In this document: positions 58,569 through 64,000 of the stretch, in pieces
How the letters are laid out: each line of letters starts with the position of its first letter
How positions within the stretch are numbered: position 1 is the first letter of the stretch
NCBI GenBank assembly: GCA_016721925.1
Contig: JADKHE010000013.1
Span: forward strand, 434,001 to 498,000
Length of the DNA stretch: 64,000 nucleotides
Direction of reading: 5' to 3'
Origin: Candidatus Skiveiella danica
GTDB lineage: Bacteria; Pseudomonadota; Gammaproteobacteria; Burkholderiales; Burkholderiaceae_C
The notes under the pieces: model-generated
Told to the model about the DNA's origin: nothing
Seen by the model: the letters and a program-made list of their open reading frames with translations, nothing else
The model's database searches: none
Position numbers and translations under genes: made by a program

Positions 58569-59854
58569 TTCAGGACGAGCGCTGCAGCCTTCCACGCCTG
58601 TGCGGCCCCGTCGGCATCGCCGCGCTGTTCGGCCAGCTCAGCCAGCGCACGCCAGGCACGCGCTCGCAGTTCCGGGTCCTGCAAGCCTGCTGCCGCCTGG
58701 GCCAACAACTGCTGAGCTTTGCCCCACAGCTGGCGATTCATGCAGGCCTTGCCTGCCAGGTATTGCAAGCCCGTGTCGCGGGGATGGCGCTGCTGCGCGA
58801 GTTCGATGCGCGCCAGCCAGCCCCGCTCGGCGCTGGTGTCAGCCGCCAGCCCATCTTCAAGCGTCCGCACCAGACGGACCCGTTGGACATCGTTCAACGC
58901 GCCGGGCTGCTCCATCGCGGCCTCCCAGACCGGAAGCAGCCAGGCGCAGGCCAATGCTCCGTCACCATTGACCTCCAGCAAACGCCGGGCGGCCTGGATG
59001 GCGATATCGGGCATCAAACGCTCGGACGCGTCCAGGCCGTTCCAGACGCGCTGCAACTGGGCCAGATCGTGCGCGCCCTGGATCAGGTCGCCCATCAACC
59101 CCCGGACCAGGCTCTGCGCGGCCTCAGGAGAAAATGCCCGATGCTTGGCCAAGAGGCGTGCGGTCTCCAGCGCAATCGACGTCTGCCGGGCCAGGCGCGA
59201 GGCCTTCAGGCGGATGCGCAGGGCCACGGTGCGGCGCTGCGCACCGCCCGGCAGCGCTTCGAGCCAGCCCAGCGAAGCCTGCACATCACGCTCGTCGAGT
59301 GCCCAGCGCGCAGCACGCAACTGGGCGCCTTCCCGGATTTCCTGCAGGGCCGCGCCGGATCGGCCCTGGGTCAGCTCCAGCGCCCGCTGCAGGTGCCCAT
59401 CACGGCTGGCCCGGTCCTGCAGCGCCTGCGCGCTTTCGGCGGCCACGAGATGGGCGATCGTGCGCAACTGCGCCGCATGGGACAAGCGCTCGCCGGCCGT
59501 GTCCAGCGCCTTCTCGCGCGCCAGTGCAGCCATCGCCGCTTTTCGCGCCCGGATGAAGCGCCCCGACAGAAGATGCCCCAGCGCGTCCAGCAACGCGGTG
59601 TGGGCGGCACGCTCCTTCTGCTGCGCGCGCCATCGGCGCGCCTGGACTGGCATTTCGAACAGCGCCGACAAGGCGCGCAGCGCCAGATGCAGCACAACAA
59701 AAGCCGCCACCAGGGCCATCAGCACCAGATTGAGCGACAGGTCGATCCGATGGGGCGGCCAGAACAGCGTCAGCGTGCTCTGGTTGTTGCCGGCAAACAG
59801 GGCTGTGGCCACCGCCACGGCAAACAGGGCCAGGAGCCAGAGGGCCGCGCGCAT
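58565..59854 (-). CDS. hemY: HemY N-terminal-domain TPR membrane protein
   Basis: This is the proteobacterial HemY-type protein found in hemC-hemD-hemX-hemY clusters, distinct from the protoporphyrinogen oxidase also named HemY. The 429-residue protein has two N-terminal membrane helices (LWLLALFAVAVATALFAGNN and NLVLMALVAAFVVLHLALRA) and a cytoplasmic helical region consistent with TPR repeats, such as GRSGAALQEIREGAQLRAAR. The molecular function is unknown. It lies 50 bases after hemX and converges on rne. Confidence 0.88.
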   Translation of the reverse strand: MRAALWLLALFAVAVATALFAGNNQSTLTLFWPPHRIDLSLNLVLMALVAAFVVLHLALRALSALFEMPVQARRWRAQQKERAAHTALLDALGHLLSGRFIRARKAAMAALAREKALDTAGERLSHAAQLRTIAHLVAAESAQALQDRASRDGHLQRALELTQGRSGAALQEIREGAQLRAARWALDERDVQASLGWLEALPGGAQRRTVALRIRLKASRLARQTSIALETARLLAKHRAFSPEAAQSLVRGLMGDLIQGAHDLAQLQRVWNGLDASERLMPDIAIQAARRLLEVNGDGALACAWLLPVWEAAMEQPGALNDVQRVRLVRTLEDGLAADTSAERGWLARIELAQQRHPRDTGLQYLAGKACMNRQLWGKAQQLLAQAAAGLQDPELRARAWRALAELAEQRGDADGAAQAWKAAALVLK

Positions 59855-59904
59855 TCAGAGCCCGCCCGCAACGCTGGAATGGAGGAATCCGGCCGCCAGC
59901 ATGC

Positions 59905-60972
59905 TCATCTCCCCGCCGCCGCCGTGGCGAGCGCAGCAAGCGTGTCGTCAAGCCGGGGCAGATCAGTGGCGCGCATCTGGCCCTGCACCTGCAACAGCAG
60001 GCTGGCGGCGGTCTGGGTCTTGCGCGAGGCGGGATCAAAGTACTTGCTCAAGGCCGTCGACGCCGCTACGAGATCGGCCCGGGCCGACTCCAGTTGGCGT
60101 GCCAGCAAGGCGAGCTTCGCGTTCAGCAGTTTGAGCTTGAGGTTCTCGCGCAGCAAGAAGGACTGCTCGGGCGAGAGCAGGGCCGCCTCGGGCTGCTCGA
60201 TGCGACTGACGCGCACGAGACCCCGAATCTCCTGACCGATCACGGCCAGGCCGCGCTGCCACCAGGCCTGTGGTTCGGCGCGGACGTCGACTGCCGCGCG
60301 CCCACCTGCAGGCAAGGCACCGACCGCATTGGCCACCGGCAGATCGTCCACCAGGCGCACCAGTTCATCGAGCTTGACCAGCAGGGCCGGCAGGTCAGCC
60401 AGTGTGGCGGACTTGATGCGGTCGATATCACGGCCGATGGCGCGTTGCAGTGGCGTCAGGCGGGGCTGGCCGGCGCGGCGGATGCGTTGGTCGGCACTGC
60501 GCAGCGCCGCCAGCAGCGGATCCACACTGCCCGTCAGTTGGGCCTGCTGCTGGGCCAGGCGCAATGCGGACTCGATGTCGACCACCAGGTTTTCATCCCG
60601 CGAGCGCGACAGGCTTTGCATCAGTTCTTCAAGCTGGGTGCGCTGCAGGGAAACTTCACTGAGTCTGGCTTCAATCAGCGCCTGACGGGCCGCCGTTTCG
60701 CGGGTCTGCTCCATGGCCTGGCGCGCCATGGCCCGCGCCTCGACCGAAGCCGCACCGGCGTCAGCGCTCTGGCGTGCCAGTTGCTCCTGCATCCCGGAGA
60801 CCTTCTGCCAGATGAAGCCGCTGGCTGCCAGTGCCACTGTCGCGACGGCGCCAATCGCCCATACCATGCCGCGCGCGAGGCCTGTTGGACCAGCCACGGG
60901 CGGCGCCAGCGCCGAACCCGCTTCACCGCCGACGGGCTCGACAGCAGGTTCTGGGATGGACGCCGGATTCAT
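59905..60972 (-). CDS. hemX: HemX-like membrane protein
   Basis: HemX in this cluster is a membrane-anchored protein often annotated as uroporphyrinogen-III C-methyltransferase, although it lacks the tetrapyrrole methylase fold. The ATG at 60972 gives 355 residues: a cytoplasmic tail, one membrane helix (GMVWAIGAVATVALAASGFI), a coiled-coil-like region rich in Gln/Ala (QMAM-type heptads in ARAMARQAMEQTRETAARQA) and a helical C-terminal domain. It overlaps hemD by 4 bases. The role in haem synthesis is unclear. Confidence 0.85.
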   Translation of the reverse strand: MNPASIPEPAVEPVGGEAGSALAPPVAGPTGLARGMVWAIGAVATVALAASGFIWQKVSGMQEQLARQSADAGAASVEARAMARQAMEQTRETAARQALIEARLSEVSLQRTQLEELMQSLSRSRDENLVVDIESALRLAQQQAQLTGSVDPLLAALRSADQRIRRAGQPRLTPLQRAIGRDIDRIKSATLADLPALLVKLDELVRLVDDLPVANAVGALPAGGRAAVDVRAEPQAWWQRGLAVIGQEIRGLVRVSRIEQPEAALLSPEQSFLLRENLKLKLLNAKLALLARQLESARADLVAASTALSKYFDPASRKTQTAASLLLQVQGQMRATDLPRLDDTLAALATAAAGR

Positions 60973-61793
60973 CCGGACGATTTTATCGACGACATCACGG
61001 CCTCCAGGGTCGGGCGTGACTCGCAAACAACACCAAAGCCGGCCCGCCGCGCGCTGGCTGCGATGCGTGGATGCGTCGCCACCGCCCGCGCTGCGCTCCA
61101 GTCCCGTTCCCGCAAGCGATCCAACAGGTTGGCGATGGCCTCGGAACTGCTGAACAGCCAGACCGTGCCATCGTTGACGGCTGCACCCGCCCGTGCAAGC
61201 TGCGCGTCGCTCCAGACCGGAACACCGCGCTGGTAGGCCAGCACCCGGTCAACCTGCACACCCGCACGCTGCAGTTGCTCGCCCAGCCAGTCCCGCCCGG
61301 CTTCCATTCCCTGCGCGTCGGCGCCTCGCACGATCAGCACGCGCTGGCCGGGCCGGACCTGGGCGCCGACGCGCAACCACAGCGCTTCCGAATCGAACTG
61401 GGGCGCATCCGCGCCCGGCATCTCGATCTGCTGAGGCGCAAGCCCGGCCAGAAGCAAGGCACGGCCGGTTCCAGGGCCCGTCGCCCATGCTACCGTATTG
61501 ATAGCATTTTGGGACCATTGAACGCTGGGAAGATGTGGTTTTTGCTCAAAGAACTGCTCGACCGCGTGCGCGCTGACGAACATGACCGCCGCGTAGCTCC
61601 CAAGAAGCGCCCAGGCCTGCCGCACCGGCTGTGAATCCACGGGCGGGATGATTTCGATCAGCGGCAAGGCCTCGGCCTCGATGCCACCGGCGCACAGTTG
61701 ATCGGCCCAGCGTCGCGCTTCGGGTTCGGGCCGCGTGACCAGGGCCCGCGGCGGCACCGGCGAGCCCGCTGAGCTTGCGCGTCCAGACGTCAT
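60969..61793 (-). CDS. hemD: uroporphyrinogen-III synthase
   Basis: HemD closes hydroxymethylbilane to uroporphyrinogen III with inversion of ring D. The 274-residue protein has RALVTRPEPEARRWADQLCA and LPLIEIIPP near the N-terminus, MFVSAHAVEQFFEQKP and ATGPGTGRALLLAG in the middle, the usual weakly conserved pattern. Residues 89-98 (PSVQWSQNAI) lie in a loop and match an antisense copy of the dispersed repeat. It follows hemC by 54 bases and overlaps hemX. Confidence 0.92.
   Translation of the reverse strand: MTSGRASSAGSPVPPRALVTRPEPEARRWADQLCAGGIEAEALPLIEIIPPVDSQPVRQAWALLGSYAAVMFVSAHAVEQFFEQKPHLPSVQWSQNAINTVAWATGPGTGRALLLAGLAPQQIEMPGADAPQFDSEALWLRVGAQVRPGQRVLIVRGADAQGMEAGRDWLGEQLQRAGVQVDRVLAYQRGVPVWSDAQLARAGAAVNDGTVWLFSSSEAIANLLDRLRERDWSAARAVATHPRIAASARRAGFGVVCESRPTLEAVMSSIKSSG
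61501..61530 (+). repeat. dispersed 30-base element, copy 11 (inside hemD, antisense)
   Basis: All fixed bases match: ATAGC, 7 bases, GACC, 6 bases, CGCTGGGA. It is antisense to hemD and encodes PSVQWSQNAI, in the same phase as the sppA and asnB-like copies. Confidence 0.85.
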
Positions 61794-61847
61794 GGCAGAT
61801 CAGGACCGCGGACGGGCATGCGGGTGGATGCGTCGTCTGGCACCCGC

Positions 61848-62807
61848 TCAACGCGCGCCACTGGCACGCAGTCGCCCCGCGACCTGGTCGCCCAGGGCAG
61901 CGGCGCCGATCAGGTCCAGCGTCGGCGTGGAGCCCTCGGCCGTCACCAGCGTGGTGCTGCCTTCGGGGTCACCCCACGCCGCCTTCAGGTGGATGCCCTT
62001 TTCATCCAGCACGGCGTAGGCTGCCAGCGGCATCGAGCAGCTACCGCCCATCGCCCGACTGACGGCCCGCTCAGCCGCCACGGCGCGCCAGGTCTCGAAA
62101 TGCGCCAGGGGCGCAAGCGCCGCCGCGAGGTCGGCCCGGTCGGAGCGGATTTCGATGCCCAGTGCCCCCTGCCCGGCCGCGGGCAACATTTCTTCGGGCG
62201 CAAAGATATGGCGGATGCGCGCCTCCAGACCCAGCCGCTTCAGGCCCGCCGCCGCCAGCACGATCCCTGCATACTGCCCCTCGTCCAGCTTTCGCAGCCG
62301 CGTGTCCAGGTTGCCTCGCAGCGGTTCGATCCGCAGGTCGGGCCGCAAGGCCCGCAACAGAACGGTGCGCCGCAGGCTGGATGTGCCCACCACCGCGCCC
62401 GGTGGCAGTTCGCCCAGCGTGGCATGGTGCGGCGAGACCCAGGCGTCGCGCGGGTCCTCGCGCTGCATCACGCAACCCAGCGCAAAGCCGTCCGGCAGTT
62501 CCATCGGCACATCCTTGAGCGAGTGCACGGCGATGTCGGCGCGCCCCTCTTCCAGCGCCACCTCAAGCTCCTTGACAAAAAGACCCTTGCCACCGACCTT
62601 GCTGAGCGAGCGGTCCAGGATCTGGTCGCCCAGCGTGGTCATGCCCAGCAGGGTGACGCGGTGGCCACGCGCCTGCAGCAGCGCCTTCACGTGTTCGGCC
62701 TGCCACAAGGCCAGGCGGCTTTCCCGAGTGGCGATGGTGATGGGAATGGGAGAGGTACTCAAGGTCGTGGCCCAGTGGTGGTCGCGGGTGAACGGCGATG
62801 CTAGCAT
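61848..62807 (-). CDS. hemC: hydroxymethylbilane synthase
   Basis: HemC (porphobilinogen deaminase) links four porphobilinogens using a dipyrromethane cofactor. The ATG at 62807 gives 319 residues; the conserved part begins [20 protein letters not shown]. Other signatures are [45 protein letters not shown] and [16 protein letters not shown]. The cofactor cysteine is in [16 protein letters not shown]. About 20 N-terminal residues before the domain are unusual. Longer starts at 62822 and 62897 would reduce the ppc intergenic space. Confidence 0.95.
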   Translation of the reverse strand: MLASPFTRDHHWATTLSTSPIPITIATRESRLALWQAEHVKALLQARGHRVTLLGMTTLGDQILDRSLSKVGGKGLFVKELEVALEEGRADIAVHSLKDVPMELPDGFALGCVMQREDPRDAWVSPHHATLGELPPGAVVGTSSLRRTVLLRALRPDLRIEPLRGNLDTRLRKLDEGQYAGIVLAAAGLKRLGLEARIRHIFAPEEMLPAAGQGALGIEIRSDRADLAAALAPLAHFETWRAVAAERAVSRAMGGSCSMPLAAYAVLDEKGIHLKAAWGDPEGSTTLVTAEGSTPTLDLIGAAALGDQVAGRLRASGAR

Positions 62808-62861
62808 GGCTCTTGCTTGCATCCAGCCGCGACCGCCCCGTTCCACCGAAGGTATCCACCC

Positions 62862-64000
62862 ATGAAACCAGCCGCCACCGCCAGCAGCCCCGTGCACCCG
62901 GATTCCGCTGGCACGCCCCCGCGCCGGCCCGGCGCCCGTCCCCGCGAGAACGAGCGCCCGCTGGTGGACGACATCCGCCTGCTCGGGCGCATCCTGGGGG
63001 ACGTGATCCGGGAACAGGAGGGCGCCGCCGCCTTTGAATTGATCGAGCAGATCCGCAAGCTGTCAGTGGCCTTTCGCCGCGACGCCGACCATGAGGCTGA
63101 CCGCGCCCTCAAGAAGCTGCTCAAGGGCTTGTCAGGCGATCAGGCGGTGAGCGTGATCCGCGCCTTCACCTACTTCAGCCACCTGGCCAACCTGGCCGAG
63201 GACCGGCATCACATCCGACGCCGGGCCATCCACGAGCGTGCCGGCAACACGCAAGAAGGCAGCATCGAAGTTGCGCTGCAGCGCCTGCGCTGGGCCGGCA
63301 TCACGCCGCGGACCGTGGCCGCCACGCTGGCGCACAGCTTTGTCTCGCCCGTGCTCACAGCGCACCCCACAGAGGTGCAGCGCAAGAGCATCCTGGACGC
63401 CGAACGCAACATCGCCAACCTGCTGACCGAGCGCGACGAAATCCGCGCCCGCGCCGCCGCGGCGGCCATCAGCGCGGCCAAGGACGCACTCACCCCGCGC
63501 GAGCTCGCCGCCAACGAGGCGCAGCTGCGTGCCCGCGTCATGCAGCTGTGGCAGACGCGCCTGCTGCGCTTCACCAAGCTCACCGTCGCCGACGAGATCG
63601 AGAACGCCCTGAGCTACTACGAATCCACCTTCCTGCGCGAAATTCCCAAGCTTTACGCCGAACTGGAACACGAACTGTCGGGCCACCGGGTGGCCAGTTT
63701 CCTGCGCATGGGTCAGTGGATCGGTGGCGACCGCGACGGCAACCCCAACGTCACCGCCGACACGCTGGCCTATGCGCTGCGCCGCCAGGCCGATGTGGCG
63801 CTGCGGCATTACCTGACCGAGGTGCATTACCTGGGCGGCGAGTTGTCGCTGTCGGTGATGCTGATCGACGTCTCGGCCGACATGCAGGCGCTGGCCGAGC
63901 GGTCACCCGACACCAATGCCCACCGCCAGGACGAGCCCTACCGGCGCGCGCTGACCGGCATCTACGCGCGCCTAGCCGCCACATTGAAGGCACTGACCGG
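62862..64000 (+). CDS. ppc: phosphoenolpyruvate carboxylase, 5' part
   Basis: Ppc carboxylates phosphoenolpyruvate to oxaloacetate, replenishing the citric-acid cycle. The frame is open from the ATG at 62862 to the window end, giving about 379 residues of an enzyme usually near 900-950. It begins [17 protein letters not shown], followed by [20 protein letters not shown]. The catalytic histidine is in [15 protein letters not shown], and [20 protein letters not shown] is conserved. It is divergent from hemC with 54 bases between, a common betaproteobacterial arrangement. The C-terminal half is outside the window. Confidence 0.96.
   Translation, partial: MKPAATASSPVHPDSAGTPPRRPGARPRENERPLVDDIRLLGRILGDVIREQEGAAAFELIEQIRKLSVAFRRDADHEADRALKKLLKGLSGDQAVSVIRAFTYFSHLANLAEDRHHIRRRAIHERAGNTQEGSIEVALQRLRWAGITPRTVAATLAHSFVSPVLTAHPTEVQRKSILDAERNIANLLTERDEIRARAAAAAISAAKDALTPRELAANEAQLRARVMQLWQTRLLRFTKLTVADEIENALSYYESTFLREIPKLYAELEHELSGHRVASFLRMGQWIGGDRDGNPNVTADTLAYALRRQADVALRHYLTEVHYLGGELSLSVMLIDVSADMQALAERSPDTNAHRQDEPYRRALTGIYARLAATLKALT

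Noticed and set aside
62625..62650. CACGCTGGGC in hemC as an element copy
   Set aside because: It encodes the conserved HemC segment GMTTLGDQ and lacks the first block.

Overview
The window is about 64 kb of GC-rich, gene-dense chromosome. Gene order and protein sequences point to a betaproteobacterium of the order Burkholderiales, most likely family Comamonadaceae. The supporting orders are leuC-leuD-leuB-asd-fimV-truA-trpF-trpB-trpA-accD, then rpmF-plsX-fabH-fabD-fabG-acpP-fabF-rpoE-rseA-rseB-mucD-lepA-lepB-rnc-era-recO-pdxJ-acpS-nagZ, then ppc/hemC-hemD-hemX-hemY. I see no tRNA, rRNA, CRISPR array, insertion sequence or phage. This family assignment is an inference from synteny and protein style.

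Layout. 1-11.8 kb, plus strand: leucine synthesis (leuC 3' part, leuD, leuB) with a tiny entericidin-like lipoprotein between leuC and leuD, then aspartate-semialdehyde dehydrogenase, FimV, TruA, the tryptophan genes trpF-trpB-trpA and accD. 11.8-13.1 kb: a YggT membrane protein and a LON-domain protein. 13.2-28.9 kb, minus strand: a glycan locus of 14 tightly packed, often overlapping genes. 29.0-30.6 kb: lysS. 30.7-50.5 kb, minus strand: a long housekeeping run of cell-envelope stress (rpoE-rseA-rseB-mucD), fatty-acid synthesis, translation and RNA-processing genes. 50.5-52.0 kb: maf and a RsmI-like methyltransferase. 52.0-55.1 kb, minus: sppA, a Rieske protein, a Gph-like phosphatase and rluC. 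55.6-58.5 kb: RNase E with a long leader. 58.6-62.8 kb, minus: haem genes hemC-hemD-hemX-hemY, divergent from ppc, which runs off the end.

The glycan locus is the main accessory region. A PglF-type membrane 4,6-dehydratase, a PglE/LegC-type aminotransferase carrying an unusual N-terminal CBS pair, and a PglD-type acetyltransferase would make UDP-di-N-acetylbacillosamine. NeuC-, NeuB- and NeuA-like enzymes would turn this into a CMP-activated legionaminic-type nonulosonic acid. A WbpG/PseA-family amidotransferase with its own HisF/HisH pair predicts an acetamidino (amidine) group on the sugar. A PglC-like initiating phosphoglycosyltransferase, an AsnB-type amidotransferase, one GT-B-like protein, an HpcH/HpaI-family aldolase-like protein and a MurJ-family flippase complete it. 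I see no O-antigen polymerase, ligase or ABC exporter in the window.

The most unusual signal is not a gene. An about 30-base element with fixed spacing (ATAGC, 7 bases, GACC, 6 bases, CGCTGGGA) occurs at least 11 times, on both strands, through the window. Seven copies lie inside coding sequences (trpF, asnB, murJ-like, era, rseA, sppA, hemD). All four sense copies are read in one common frame, and all three antisense copies in another common frame, so unrelated proteins share short inserted peptides. This resembles in principle the in-frame palindromic elements of Rickettsia, although the sequence is different.
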